A DNA stretch of 64,000 bases from Burkholderiales bacterium. GTDB lineage: Bacteria > Pseudomonadota > Gammaproteobacteria > Burkholderiales > SG8-41. Below, one piece after another: positions 51,507 through 62,310 of this stretch; positions within the stretch are counted from its first letter, which is position 1, and every line of letters starts with the position of its first letter. Below the pieces are notes generated by a model that saw nothing but the letters and a program-made list of their open reading frames with translations, made no database searches and was not told the DNA's origin. Both the position numbers and the translations under genes were made by a program. Location: positions 248,001 to 312,000 of the forward strand of contig DATAJS010000018.1 of the NCBI GenBank assembly GCA_036262035.1, in the 5' to 3' direction.

Positions 51507-52176
51507 CTTCGCTCCGGGGAACGTTGGTCGGTCGGGATGGATTGCATTGTGCAGGCGCCGCAAAAAATCCTGAATTGGAGCGCGGCTGGAAAAACCGTGA
51601 GAAAGTTGGCCGACCTTACGTACGAGTTTGTCCTACAAAACGGCCTAGACCGTTCTAGGACCTGCGGCCGAGGGCGGAAGCCGCGGGGCCTTCCGCCCTC
51701 CCCCGGAAGGCCTAAAAACCGCGCCTTCCGGGGGCCTACGTTTCCCACACGGTGACCCATCCCGACGGGTCCGTTTGCCCCAAACCGGGTGCAAGCTGCG
51801 TGCGCGGCGCCGCGGACTCGCTGCAACCCGTTGATTGACTGAGATTCTCCGGCGCGGCCCCGGGGGCACCCTGCGCTCAAGCCGCGGTGCTGCAATGCCG
51901 TAAGACTGAAGGGGTGCGCGCTTCCCGCCGCGCTGCGCACGGCCCGCGCAACCTGCCCCGACGAATTTCCAGAAGGATTAGCGGGACGTTTGCCGCCCTT
52001 TTCGCGGCTTGGTTGCACGAAGCCGCTTGCTAACCTGCGCACCGTAAAAAAAGTCCCAGGGACTCATGTTCCGGTGTCTCAAGGAATCGCGCGCGCCGGC
52101 CGTAACGCAGTTTGCACGCCTCCTTCGGGGCGGGCGGTAGCTTCAATTATTCGAATGCATTAGAGGACTGGTCACA
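51507..52176. promoter_or_regulatory. 670-base divergent regulatory region, flhD and MCP, with stacked GC-rich hairpins
   Basis: The minus-strand leader of flhD contains three palindromes: CCTAGA-CCGT-TCTAGG (51644-51659), AGGGCGGAAG/CTTCCGCCCT (51671-51680 and 51690-51699) and CCCCCGGAAGG/CCTTCCGGGGG (51700-51710 and 51724-51734). No gene is recognised, although short frames are open. A long regulated leader is usual for flhDC. The plus-strand side holds the MCP promoter candidate at 52079. Confidence 0.6.
52079..52105 (+). promoter_or_regulatory. Weak sigma-28-like promoter before the MCP gene
   Basis: TCAAGGAA (52079-52086), an 11-base spacer and GGCCGTAA (52098-52105) resemble the FliA consensus, but the -10 box looks like GCCGTTAA with one base shifted. 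It lies 71 bases before the MCP ATG. The regulon logic favours it; the match alone does not. Confidence 0.35.
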
Positions 52177-53808
52177 ATGTTGAAAAACCTGAAGATTTCC
52201 ACGCGCCTGCGGCTGATGGCCGTGCTGCCGCTCGTGTTCCTGCTGGCGATCTCCGCCTTCGCGTGGTCGGGCCTGAAGCTCGGCGCCGAAGGCCTGAACA
52301 CCGTGCAGAAGGACGGCGAATCGGGCGCCATGCTGTCCGGAATCATCACCGACATGTACAACATCCGCGCCCTGCTCGGTAACGCGATCGTCGTGGACGA
52401 CGCCGACGAGCGCTCGCGCAGCATCCGGAACACCGACGAGCGGATGACCGAGATTCTCAAGAGCTGGAACACCTTCATCGACCTGCCGATGAGCGCCGCG
52501 GAGAAAGAGCTCGCTCAGAAGATCGGCAAGGACCTCGACAAGATGCTCGACGGCTACGTGCAGCCCACGGTCGTGGCGCTGCGCCGCGGCGACAAGGAAG
52601 CCGCGACCCAGGTCCTGATGAACCCCGAAGCGCGCGATTCGATCGCCCGCGTCCGCGACCAGCTCCTCGGCCTGCAGGACACGCAGAAGAAGCGCGCCGC
52701 CGAGATCTTCCACGGCGCCGAGCAGCGCGCGATGATCTTCACCTACGCGATGATCGGCGTGTTCGCCGCCGCCGCCCTCTTCCTCGGCATCTTCTCGTGG
52801 CTCGCGATCCGCGCGATCCGCACCCCGGTCGAGAGCATGCGCAAAGCGCTGGTGACCGCGCAGCAGTCGAACGACCTCACGCAGCGCGTGAAAGTCATGG
52901 GCAAGGACGAAGTCTCCGAGATGGCGCGCGCTTTCAACGCGCTGATGGAAAGCCTGCAGTCGTCGCTGAACCAGGTGATGGCCGACGCGCACGAAGTCTC
53001 GAGCGCCGCCACGCAGATGGCGACCGCGTCGAGCCAGATGACCGAGACCTCGCGCGTGCAGTCCGAGTCCGCCGCCTCCACCGCCGCCGCGGTGGAAGAA
53101 GTGACCGTCAGCATCAATCAGGTCGCCGACAACACCCGCGAGACCCGCAGCGTCTCCGAGCAGGCCGCCGAGCTGTCCATGCACGGCGAGAAGAGCGCCC
53201 GCGCCGCGGCCGAGCAGATGCTGGGCACCGCGCAGTCGGTCGGCCACTCGATGCAGCTCATCGAGAAGCTCTCGCAGCGCTCCAACGAGATCTCGGGCAT
53301 CGTCAAGGTCATCCGCGACATCGCAGAGCAGACCAACCTCCTCGCCCTCAACGCCGCCATCGAAGCGGCGCGCGCCGGCGAGCAGGGCCGCGGCTTCGCG
53401 GTCGTGGCGGACGAAGTGCGCAAGCTTGCCGAGCGCACCTCGGCGTCCACCTCGGAGATCTCCGAGATGATCGACGCGATCCAGACCGAAGTCGGGCGCG
53501 CCGTCGACAACCTCAAGACCAACAACGAGCAGGTCGCGCAGGGCAAGTCGCTGGCCGAAGACGTCGCCGCGACGCTCGCCCGCATCAACGAAGGCGCGCG
53601 CCTGACGATGGAGCGCATCAACGACATCAGCTCCGCCGCCGCCGAGCAGGGCACCGCCTCGAACGACATCGCGCGCAACGTGGAAAAGATCGCGCAGATG
53701 ACCGAAGAGACGAGCGCCGCGATCTCGCAGGCTTCTTCGACCGCGGTGCAGCTCGAGGCCCTCGCGTCCAAGCTGCACGCCGAAGTCGCCCAGTTCAAGA
53801 CGGCGTGA
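52177..53808 (+). CDS. Methyl-accepting chemotaxis protein
   Basis: The product has 543 residues. TM1 ([19 protein letters not shown]) and TM2 (about 188-212) enclose a four-helix-bundle ligand domain. HAMP ([23 protein letters not shown]) and the MA signalling domain follow, with the hairpin tip [40 protein letters not shown] given here as location. There is no NWETF-type CheR-binding C-terminus. It starts the plus-strand chemotaxis block MCP-cheV-cheV-cheY-cheZ-cheA. The signal sensed is unknown. Confidence 0.96.
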   Translation: MLKNLKISTRLRLMAVLPLVFLLAISAFAWSGLKLGAEGLNTVQKDGESGAMLSGIITDMYNIRALLGNAIVVDDADERSRSIRNTDERMTEILKSWNTFIDLPMSAAEKELAQKIGKDLDKMLDGYVQPTVVALRRGDKEAATQVLMNPEARDSIARVRDQLLGLQDTQKKRAAEIFHGAEQRAMIFTYAMIGVFAAAALFLGIFSWLAIRAIRTPVESMRKALVTAQQSNDLTQRVKVMGKDEVSEMARAFNALMESLQSSLNQVMADAHEVSSAATQMATASSQMTETSRVQSESAASTAAAVEEVTVSINQVADNTRETRSVSEQAAELSMHGEKSARAAAEQMLGTAQSVGHSMQLIEKLSQRSNEISGIVKVIRDIAEQTNLLALNAAIEAARAGEQGRGFAVVADEVRKLAERTSASTSEISEMIDAIQTEVGRAVDNLKTNNEQVAQGKSLAEDVAATLARINEGARLTMERINDISSAAAEQGTASNDIARNVEKIAQMTEETSAAISQASSTAVQLEALASKLHAEVAQFKTA

Positions 53809-53824
53809 CGCAACACCAGGTGTA

Positions 53825-53855
53825 GACGCATCCGGGCGGCAAGCCCGGATGCGTC
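53825..53855. repeat. Perfect hairpin between the MCP gene and cheV
   Basis: Arms GACGCATCCGGGC and GCCCGGATGCGTC enclose GGCAA. It fills most of the 69-base gap. No T-tract follows, so it may be an mRNA stability or partial-termination structure rather than a full terminator. Confidence 0.6.
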
Positions 53856-53877
53856 ACCGCGATAGAGCAACCGACCA

Positions 53878-54837
53878 ATGTCCGAATTACTGAAAAGCGT
53901 CGACGGCAGAACCAAGCTCGCGGGCACCAACCGCCTCGAGATCCTGATGTTCACGCTCGGCCAGGACCCCGCGAACGGCCGCCGCGAGATCTTCGGCGTG
54001 AACGTGTTCAAGGTGCGCGAAGTGATGCGCACGCCGGTGATCACGCGCGCGCCCGATATGCCGCCCGCCGTCGAAGGCATGGTCAGCCTGCGCGGCAAGC
54101 TCGTGCCGGTGATGGACCTCGCCAAGTACGTGGGACTGTCGTGCGGGCAGAAGCCCGAGATCATGATCGTCACCGAGTACAACGGCCAGACCCAGGGCTT
54201 CCTCGTGCACGAGGTCGACACGATCCTGCGCGTGGACTGGGCCAGGATGCGCGTGCCCCCGCACATGCTCTCGGGCAAGACGGCGGGGCTCGTCACCGCG
54301 GTGACCGAGCTCGAGAACGGCACGCTCGTCATGATGCTCGACGTGGAGCAGCTCCTCGCCGAGTTCAACGACATCGACCAGAGCACCGCGCTGGAGACGA
54401 TCGACGCGACGGCGGTGCCGCCGAATCGCACGGTGCTCTTCGCCGACGACTCGACGGTCGCGCGCGGCCAGATCGCGCGCACGCTCGAAGCGATGGGCGT
54501 TAAGCACGTGGTGACGCAGAACGGCGCGCAGGCGTGGGCCGAGCTCACGCGCATCGCCGACCAGGCGCGCGCCGCCGGCCGCGACGTGCGGGATTACGTC
54601 CAGCTCGTGCTGACCGACGTCGAGATGCCCGAGATGGACGGCTACATGCTCGCCAAGCACGTGAAATCCGATCCGCGCTTCAAGGGCGTGCCGGTGATCA
54701 TGCACTCGTCGCTCTCCGGACAGTCGAACCAGCAGCTCGGCGTGTCGGTCGGCATCGACGAGTACGTGTCCAAATTCGAGCCGGCGAAGCTCGCGGCCGC
54801 GATCGCGCGGCTGCTCGCGGCGCCCGCGCACGCGTAA
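53878..54837 (+). CDS. cheV: CheV (first of two), CheW-response regulator fusion
   Basis: The product has 319 residues. The N-terminal CheW-like domain (FGVNVFKVREVMRTPVITRAPDMPPAVEGMVSLRGKLVPVMDLAKYVGL) couples receptors to CheA. The C-terminal receiver has the acid pair (LFADDST), phosphorylation site (LTDVEMPEMDG) and Lys (VSKFEP). CheV links signalling complexes and can adapt them by phosphorylation. No separate cheW exists in the window, so the two CheV proteins may supply the coupling. Confidence 0.96.
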   Translation: MSELLKSVDGRTKLAGTNRLEILMFTLGQDPANGRREIFGVNVFKVREVMRTPVITRAPDMPPAVEGMVSLRGKLVPVMDLAKYVGLSCGQKPEIMIVTEYNGQTQGFLVHEVDTILRVDWARMRVPPHMLSGKTAGLVTAVTELENGTLVMMLDVEQLLAEFNDIDQSTALETIDATAVPPNRTVLFADDSTVARGQIARTLEAMGVKHVVTQNGAQAWAELTRIADQARAAGRDVRDYVQLVLTDVEMPEMDGYMLAKHVKSDPRFKGVPVIMHSSLSGQSNQQLGVSVGIDEYVSKFEPAKLAAAIARLLAAPAHA

Positions 54838-54850
54838 CGCCGGAGATTCA

Positions 54851-55819
54851 GTGGAAAACAGTATCGACAACCGCAGCATGCTCGATTCGGTCGACGCGCG
54901 CACGCGCCTGGCCGGCTCGAACACCATGGAGCTCCTGCTCTTCTCGCTGGGCACGAACGAGATCTTCGCCATCAACGTGTTCAAGGTGCGCGAGATCACC
55001 CGCACCCCGTCGATCACGCGCGCCCCCAACCTGCCCCAGGCGGTGGAAGGCGTGGTGTCGCTGCGCGGCAGCATCATCCCGGTGATCTCGCTCTCCAAGG
55101 TGATCGGCGTGGGCGCACAGGCGTGCAGCAACCAGACCATGATGGTCACCGAGTTCAGCCGGCACGTTCAGGGTTTCCTGATGAGCGGAGTCGACCGCAT
55201 CGTGCGCGTCGAGTGGAGCAAGGTGCGCTCGCCCGATCCGATGATCGTCGGCGACACCGGCAACATCACCGCGATCACCGAGCTTCCCAACGGGCAGCTC
55301 GTCTCCATCCTCGACGTCGAGCAGGTGCTGGCGAAGGTCTACGGCGAGTCCGAAGTGCCCGAGCTCGAGCCCGCCCCGGCGTCGGACGCGTCGATGTTCT
55401 TCGTCGACGACTCGGCGGTCGCCCGCAAGGAGATCGTCAAGGTGCTCGACCAGCTCAAGGTCAACCACCAGCACGCGAGCAACGGCCGCGAGGCGTGGGA
55501 CCGCCTGCAGGCGATGGCGAACCGCGCGCAGGCCGAAGGCGAAGACCTGACGCGGCGTCTCCACCTCATCCTCACGGATGCCGAGATGCCCGAGATGGAC
55601 GGCTACGTGCTCACGCGCAACATCAAGAGCGACCACCGGTTCAGGGACATCCCGGTCGTCATGCATTCGTCGCTGTCGTCCGAAGCGAACCGTTCCATGG
55701 GCAAGAGCGTGGGCGTGGACGCCTACGTCGCGAAATTCGAACCGCGGGTGCTCGCAGACACGCTGCGCCCGCTGATCGGCAACACCGCCGCAGCCGCGGC
55801 TCATACTCAAGAGGCATAA
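54851..55819 (+). CDS. cheV: CheV (second of two)
   Basis: The product has 322 residues from GTG 54851, with GGAG upstream. CheW-like and receiver domains are as in the preceding gene ([78 protein letters not shown]). The two are parallel copies with about half the residues shared, so this is an old duplication rather than a recent one. It lies 13 bases after the first. Confidence 0.96.
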   Translation: MENSIDNRSMLDSVDARTRLAGSNTMELLLFSLGTNEIFAINVFKVREITRTPSITRAPNLPQAVEGVVSLRGSIIPVISLSKVIGVGAQACSNQTMMVTEFSRHVQGFLMSGVDRIVRVEWSKVRSPDPMIVGDTGNITAITELPNGQLVSILDVEQVLAKVYGESEVPELEPAPASDASMFFVDDSAVARKEIVKVLDQLKVNHQHASNGREAWDRLQAMANRAQAEGEDLTRRLHLILTDAEMPEMDGYVLTRNIKSDHRFRDIPVVMHSSLSSEANRSMGKSVGVDAYVAKFEPRVLADTLRPLIGNTAAAAAHTQEA

Positions 55820-55824
55820 GCACA

Positions 55825-56226
55825 ATGAGCGACTCCAACATGCGTTTCCTGGTCGTCGACGATTTCTCCACCATGCGCCGCATCGTGCGCAACCTCCTGA
55901 AGGAGCTGGGCTACACCAATGCCGACGAAGCGGAGGACGGCTCGGTCGCGCTGGCCAAGCTCAAGGCCGAGAGATTCGACTTCGTCGTGTCCGACTGGAA
56001 CATGCCGAACATGACCGGCATCGAGCTGCTGAAGAGCATCCGCGCGGAGCCGTCGCTGAAAGACCTGCCGGTCCTGATGATCACCGCCGAGGCGCGCAAG
56101 GAAAACATCATCGAAGCCGCGCAGAACGGCGCCAACGGCTACATCGTCAAGCCTTTCACCGCGGCGACGCTCGACGAGAAGCTCACCAAGATCTTCAAAG
56201 CGCTCGAAGCGAAGAAGGCGGCCTGA
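55825..56226 (+). CDS. cheY: CheY, chemotaxis response regulator
   Basis: The product has 133 residues. Asp12/Asp13, Asp57 (SDWNMP), Thr87 and Lys109 line up with enteric CheY numbering. The family text [25 protein letters not shown] is very typical. Phosphorylated CheY binds FliM to change rotation. It is followed by cheZ 2 bases later and lies next to cheV. Confidence 0.98.
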   Translation: MSDSNMRFLVVDDFSTMRRIVRNLLKELGYTNADEAEDGSVALAKLKAERFDFVVSDWNMPNMTGIELLKSIRAEPSLKDLPVLMITAEARKENIIEAAQNGANGYIVKPFTAATLDEKLTKIFKALEAKKAA

Positions 56227-56228
56227 CC

Positions 56229-57110
56229 ATGAATGCAGAAGCGACGCAGACGGGCGACAGCCCGGAGCTCGAGGACTTGTTCGACAGCATCGCCCTCGCG
56301 CCGAAAAAAGAAGCCGCGCCCGCCGCGACCGTGACGCCTTTGCGCCCCGCCGCGCCGGCTGACGGCGCGCCGGCCGACAACGCCGACAGCGCGGAGCTCG
56401 AAGACCTGTTCGACAGCATCGCCGGCGCCGCGCTGACGCCCGCGCAGGAAGCCGCGTCCGAGATGACGCAGCCCCTCGCGCCCGAGGCGCCGGACGCGGT
56501 CACGCAGGCGGACAGGGTCATCAACTCGGTGGGCCAGCTCACGCGCCAGCTCCACGACACGCTCGTCGAGCTCGGCTACGACCGCCACATCCAGGACGTC
56601 GCCGCGGCGGCGCTCCCCGACGCCCGCCAGCGCATCGCGTACGTCGTGCAGCTCACCGAGCAGGCCGCGACGCGCTCGCTCAGCGCGGTGGAGATCGCGA
56701 CGCCGGTGCAGGAAAGCCTCGCCGCCGACGCCGAGTCGCTCGGCGCGAAATGGGACGCGGTGTTCGGCGGCAAGTCCGGCGTCGAGGACTTCAAGGCCCT
56801 CGCGGGCGCGACGCGCGAATACCTCAAGAGCGTGCCCGCGAAGACCGCGACGACCCGCGAGCAGCTCACCGAAGTGATGATGGCGCAGGAGTTCCAGGAC
56901 CTCACCGGCCAGGTGCTCAAGCGCGTGACCGAGCTCGCGAACAACCTCGAGACCCAGCTCCTCAAGCTCCTCGTCGAATACTCGCCCCAGTCGATCAGGA
57001 AAGAGGAGGCGCTCTCGATCCTCGAGGGACCGCAGATCAACGGCGGCTCGGCGGAGACGGTGTCGAACCAGGCGCAGGTGGACGAATTACTGGAAAGTCT
57101 GGGGTTCTGA
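56229..57110 (+). CDS. cheZ: CheZ, CheY-P phosphatase with repeated N-terminal motif
   Basis: The product has 293 residues. The catalytic helix segment MAQEFQDLTGQVLKRV holds the Gln that attacks CheY-P. The C-terminus VDELLESLGF (284-293) is the CheY-binding peptide. Unusually, the N-terminal 70 residues carry two copies of ELEDLFDSIA (13-22 and 56-65), joined by a Pro/Ala linker, and they resemble the C-terminal peptide. Length exceeds the usual 210-240. Confidence 0.95.
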   Translation: MNAEATQTGDSPELEDLFDSIALAPKKEAAPAATVTPLRPAAPADGAPADNADSAELEDLFDSIAGAALTPAQEAASEMTQPLAPEAPDAVTQADRVINSVGQLTRQLHDTLVELGYDRHIQDVAAAALPDARQRIAYVVQLTEQAATRSLSAVEIATPVQESLAADAESLGAKWDAVFGGKSGVEDFKALAGATREYLKSVPAKTATTREQLTEVMMAQEFQDLTGQVLKRVTELANNLETQLLKLLVEYSPQSIRKEEALSILEGPQINGGSAETVSNQAQVDELLESLGF

Positions 57111-57123
57111 GAACGAACCGAAA

Positions 57124-57215
57124 CGTCATTCCCGCGAAGGCGGGAATCCATTTGACGCTGGACGTTTTGAAAATGGATTCCCGATAGCTCCCGCTGCCGC
57201 GGTTCGGGAATGACG
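57124..57215. repeat. Full palindromic element, family C (second copy)
   Basis: The terminal sequences CGTCATTCCCGCGAAGGCGG and CCGCGGTTCGGGAATGACG and inner AATCCATTT/AAATGGATT match the element at 30377. It occupies most of the cheZ-cheA gap (121 bases), within an operon that must be transcribed through it. Confidence 0.85.
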
Positions 57216-57231
57216 AGCACAAGGATCACGC

Positions 57232-59064
57232 ATGGATGAGATGCTTCAGGACTTCCTGACCGAAGCGAGCGAGCTTCTGTCGGACGTCGACAACAAGCTG
57301 GTGGATCTCGAGAAGCGCCCCGGAGACGGCGGGCTGCTCAACGACATCTTCCGCGGCTTTCACACGATCAAGGGCGGCGCGGGGTTCCTGAACCTCACGG
57401 CGATGGTCGATCTCTGCCATCTCACCGAGAACCTGTTCGACAAGCTGCGCCGCAACGAGCTCACGCTCAACGCTTCGATCATGGACGCGATCCTCGAAGC
57501 GACCGGCGTGGTGCGCACGATGTTCGACGAGCTCGGCCGCGGCAGTCAGCCGCCGCCGGCGTCGTCGGCGCTGCTCGCCCGCCTGCGCGCGGTGATCTCC
57601 GGCGAGACGGTGCCGGCCGCCGCCGCGGCGCCCGCCGCCGCGACCGCCGCGACCACGGTGAAAGCAGCGGTGCAAGCCGCAGTGACCGCGCCCGCGGTCG
57701 GGGAGGGCCCCGACTGGCACGCCTTCTACAACTCGATCACCTCGGTGCCGGCGTCTCAACCCGAGCGCAGCGCCGACAAGCCGTTCGGCCGCCGCGCCAG
57801 CGACGATCCGGCCGCGCCCGACGAAGTGCCGACCGGCCGCCGCGCCACCGACCGCGTCGCGGTCGCGCAGCGCGAGACGACGATCCGCATCGACACGTCG
57901 CGCCTGGACCAGGTGCTCAACCTGTCGGGAGAGCTCGGCCTCGCGAAGAACCGTCTGACCTGCCTGCGCCAGGACCTCCTCGCCGGCCGCACGACGCCCG
58001 ACGCGCTGCGCGACATCGACGAAGCGGTCAACCAGCTCGACCTCGTGGTCGGCGACCTGCAGCGCGCGGTGATGAAGACTCGCATGCAGCCGATCGGGCG
58101 GCTCTTCCAGAAGTATCCGCGCATGGCGCGCGACCTCTCGCGCTCGCTCGGCAAGCAGGTCGAGCTCGAGCTCGAAGGCGAAGACACCGAGCTCGACCGC
58201 GCGATGATCGACGATCTCGGCGATCCGTTGATCCATCTGGTGAGGAACGCGGTCGATCACGGCGTCGAGATGCCGGCCGACCGCGTCGCCGCGGGCAAGC
58301 CCGCGCTGTCCACGGTGCGCCTCTCCGCGCGCCAGGAAGGCGACCACGTCACGATCGAGATCCGCGACGACGGCCGCGGCATGAACCCCGAGGTGCTCCG
58401 CCGCAAGGCGATGGAGAAAGGCCTGATCGACGCCGACGCGGCGAACCGCCTCGACGGCAACCAGAGCCTGCACCTGGTCTTCCTGCCGGGCTTCTCGACC
58501 AAGGATGCGGTTTCGAACATCTCCGGCCGCGGCGTCGGCATGGACGTGGTGAAGACCGCGATCGAAAAGCTCAACGGCCGCATCGACATCGAATCCGAGA
58601 TCGGCGTCGGCACGATCTTCCGCATCCAGCTTCCGCTCACGCTCGCCATCCTGCCGGTGCTCGTGGTCAGGCATGCGGGGCAGCCGTTCGCGGTGCCGCT
58701 CGGCATGGTGCACGAGATCATCACGCTCGAATCGCAGTCGATCCAGCGTGTCGGCGGCGCGGCGACCATCGTCGTGCGCGACAACGTGCTCTCGGTGCGT
58801 TCGCTGGGATCGCTCCTCGGCTGGCCGTCGAACGTGAAGCCCAAGTACGGCTGCCTCATGCAAACCTCGACGAGCGCGTTCGTGCTCGCCGTCGACGATT
58901 ACGTCGGCCGCGAGGACGTCGTGATCAAGCCGCTCACCGACATCAAACCCGAAGGGGTCGCCGGCGCGACGCTCGCGGGCGACGGCTCGGTGGTGCTGGT
59001 GCTCGACATCGATCCGCTGCTGCGCGCCGCGCCGGTCGAACCGGCAGAGGCTTTCGCTGCGTAG
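57232..59064 (+). CDS. cheA: CheA, chemotaxis histidine kinase, without a recognisable P2 domain
   Basis: The product has 610 residues. P1 has the phospho-acceptor His44 (FHTIKGGAGFLN). A Pro/Ala linker (about 125-215) follows, then P3 (LSGELGLAKNRL), P4 with the N and G boxes (HLVRNAVDHGVE, DDGRGMN, GRGVGMDVV) and the CheW-like P5 domain (LPVLVVRHAGQPFAVPLGMVHEI). The region where P2 would sit is only a short linker. It is shorter than the usual 650-700 residues. It is the last gene of the chemotaxis block. Confidence 0.96.
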   Translation: MDEMLQDFLTEASELLSDVDNKLVDLEKRPGDGGLLNDIFRGFHTIKGGAGFLNLTAMVDLCHLTENLFDKLRRNELTLNASIMDAILEATGVVRTMFDELGRGSQPPPASSALLARLRAVISGETVPAAAAAPAAATAATTVKAAVQAAVTAPAVGEGPDWHAFYNSITSVPASQPERSADKPFGRRASDDPAAPDEVPTGRRATDRVAVAQRETTIRIDTSRLDQVLNLSGELGLAKNRLTCLRQDLLAGRTTPDALRDIDEAVNQLDLVVGDLQRAVMKTRMQPIGRLFQKYPRMARDLSRSLGKQVELELEGEDTELDRAMIDDLGDPLIHLVRNAVDHGVEMPADRVAAGKPALSTVRLSARQEGDHVTIEIRDDGRGMNPEVLRRKAMEKGLIDADAANRLDGNQSLHLVFLPGFSTKDAVSNISGRGVGMDVVKTAIEKLNGRIDIESEIGVGTIFRIQLPLTLAILPVLVVRHAGQPFAVPLGMVHEIITLESQSIQRVGGAATIVVRDNVLSVRSLGSLLGWPSNVKPKYGCLMQTSTSAFVLAVDDYVGREDVVIKPLTDIKPEGVAGATLAGDGSVVLVLDIDPLLRAAPVEPAEAFAA

Positions 59065-59091
59065 CGCTATGCGCTACGCGCGAAGCCGCCA

Positions 59092-59144
59092 GTAAACGCC
59101 CCGGAGGGAAACCAAGGTTTCCCTCCCGGACCTCCTTTCCTTCG
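59092..59144. repeat. Repeat family B, single-hairpin copy after cheA
   Basis: TAAACGCCCCGGAGGGAAACC-AA-GGTTTCCCTCCCGG is followed by ACCTCCTTTCCTTC, in the same orientation as the copy at 46673. It lies between the convergent cheA and treZ stops and ends right at the treZ stop. Confidence 0.78.
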
Positions 59145-60974
<1,830 letters not shown>

Positions 60975-61002
60975 GCCGCCCGTAACGCGAAAAGCGTTCC
61001 CG

Positions 61003-61947
61003 CTAGAAGATCGCGGTGACCGGATCGTCGCCGGCCCGGACGTAGCCGCGGTACATGCCGTCCGTATTGAAAGGCAGAGCGATGCGCCCTCGCCGGTCGA
61101 TCGCGATGAGTCCGCCCGTGCCGCCGAGCCTGCGCACGTGCGCGAGCGCGTCGCGGGCGGCGGTCGCGAGGCTCGCGCCGCCGTACGCCATGCGCGCCGA
61201 CACGTCGTGCGCGAGCACCGAGCGGATGAAGAACTCGCCGTCGCCCGTGCCGGAGACCGCGCACGTCGCGTTGTTGGCGTAGGTGCCTGCGCCGATCAGC
61301 GGGGAGTCGCCGACGCGGCCGGGAAGCTTGTTCGTCATCCCGCCGGTCGACGTCGCGGCCGCGAGGCTGCCCTCGCGGTCCAGCGCGACTGCGCCGACGG
61401 TGCCGTGACGATCGGCGGCGCTCGCCGCGCTGCGGCGGCCTGCGCGTGCGCGCTGCTTGGCGCGCTCGAGCGCGGCGATGCGCGCGCGGGTCGAGAAATA
61501 GCTCTGGGCGACGAGCTCGAGCTCGTGCTTCCGCGCGAACGCGTCGGCGCCGGCGGCGGTGAGCAGCACGTGGTCCGAGCTGTCCATGACCACGCGCGCC
61601 ACGCGCACGGGGTTCTTCGCGGCGCGCACGGCGGACACCGCACCGGCGCGCAGGCTCGCGCCGTCCATCACCGCCGCGTCGAGCTCGTGCTTGCGCGCGG
61701 CGTTGAGCACCGCGCCGCGGCCGGCGTTGAAGAGCTCGCAATCCTCGAGCGCAACGACCGCCGCGACCACCGCGTCGACCGCCGAACCGCCGCGCTCCAG
61801 CACGTCGCGGCCCGCGGACAGCGCCGCGGCGAGCGCTTCGTGATAGGGCGCATCGCGCGGTGCCGCGAGCTGCACGCGCGACAGCGTGCCCGCGCCGCCG
61901 TGGATGGCGAGCACGTAGCGTTGGGCGCGTGACGATCGGGGCGGCAT
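61003..61947 (-). CDS. Isoaspartyl peptidase / type III L-asparaginase (Ntn hydrolase)
   Basis: The product has 314 residues. The proenzyme cleaves itself before Thr183 (HGTVGAVALD), the catalytic nucleophile. The family text YVLAIHGGAGT, NAGRGAVLN and TGGMTNKLPGRVGDSPLIGAGTYA is clear. It hydrolyses beta-aspartyl dipeptides formed from damaged proteins, and asparagine. Start ATG 61947 is chosen because further-upstream frames run through REP sequence. Confidence 0.93.
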   Translation of the reverse strand: MPPRSSRAQRYVLAIHGGAGTLSRVQLAAPRDAPYHEALAAALSAGRDVLERGGSAVDAVVAAVVALEDCELFNAGRGAVLNAARKHELDAAVMDGASLRAGAVSAVRAAKNPVRVARVVMDSSDHVLLTAAGADAFARKHELELVAQSYFSTRARIAALERAKQRARAGRRSAASAADRHGTVGAVALDREGSLAAATSTGGMTNKLPGRVGDSPLIGAGTYANNATCAVSGTGDGEFFIRSVLAHDVSARMAYGGASLATAARDALAHVRRLGGTGGLIAIDRRGRIALPFNTDGMYRGYVRAGDDPVTAIF

Positions 61948-61990
61948 TGGCGGGCAATCCTTACATGGCCGCTGCCAGGATTGCTCCCGC

Positions 61991-62013
61991 AAATCGGGGA
62001 CAGACCCCGATTT
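61991..62013. repeat. REP (family A) variant with AAATCGGGG arms
   Basis: AAATCGGGG-ACAGA-CCCCGATTT is followed by TTT on the plus strand. The core GGGGACAGACCCC differs from other family A copies by one base. It lies between the peptidase gene and a small ORF. Confidence 0.75.
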
Positions 62014-62029
62014 TTTCGGCATCGGCGCC

Positions 62030-62251
62030 TTACTGATCGGGGACGGCCCCCGATTTGATTGGGGTCTGTCCCCGATTTCCAGCCATGGCGAGCCCGCTGC
62101 CGGCGAGATAGCCGTGACGCAGCGCGTGCGCGACGCAGTCGGCGCCGCTCCTGAACGTCTGCGACGACTCGCGGGGCAGCCCCGACGCATCGCTCGTGCG
62201 CCAGCGCCACCGGCCGGTGGAATCCTCGACGAACTCCCACGCCCCTGTCAT
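62030..62251 (-). CDS. Small conserved hypothetical protein with REP-encoded C-terminus
   Basis: The frame has 73 codons. Residues 1-54 (MTGAWEFVEDSTGRWRWRTS ... ADCVAHALRHGY) look like a real small protein with a Trp/Arg-rich strand and a helix. The last 16 residues (NRGQTPIKSGAVPDQ) are the translation of the REP element at 62035-62078. The original gene probably ended earlier and was extended by the insertion. No function known; the assignment is tentative. Confidence 0.45.
   Translation of the reverse strand: MTGAWEFVEDSTGRWRWRTSDASGLPRESSQTFRSGADCVAHALRHGYLAGSGLAMAGNRGQTPIKSGAVPDQ
62035..62078. repeat. REP pair (family A) variant
   Basis: GATCGGGGACGGCCCCCGATTT is followed by GATTGGGGTCTGTCCCCGATTT. 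The two units are each palindromic. The element lies within the coding end of the small ORF at 62030-62251. With the copies at 61991 and 62311 it forms a local REP cluster of three. Confidence 0.78.
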
Positions 62252-62310
62252 CGCGCCGCTCCCTAAGTCGAATCCCCTGCCAGTGCAATGGTGATGCCGA
62301 GCAAGGAAGG

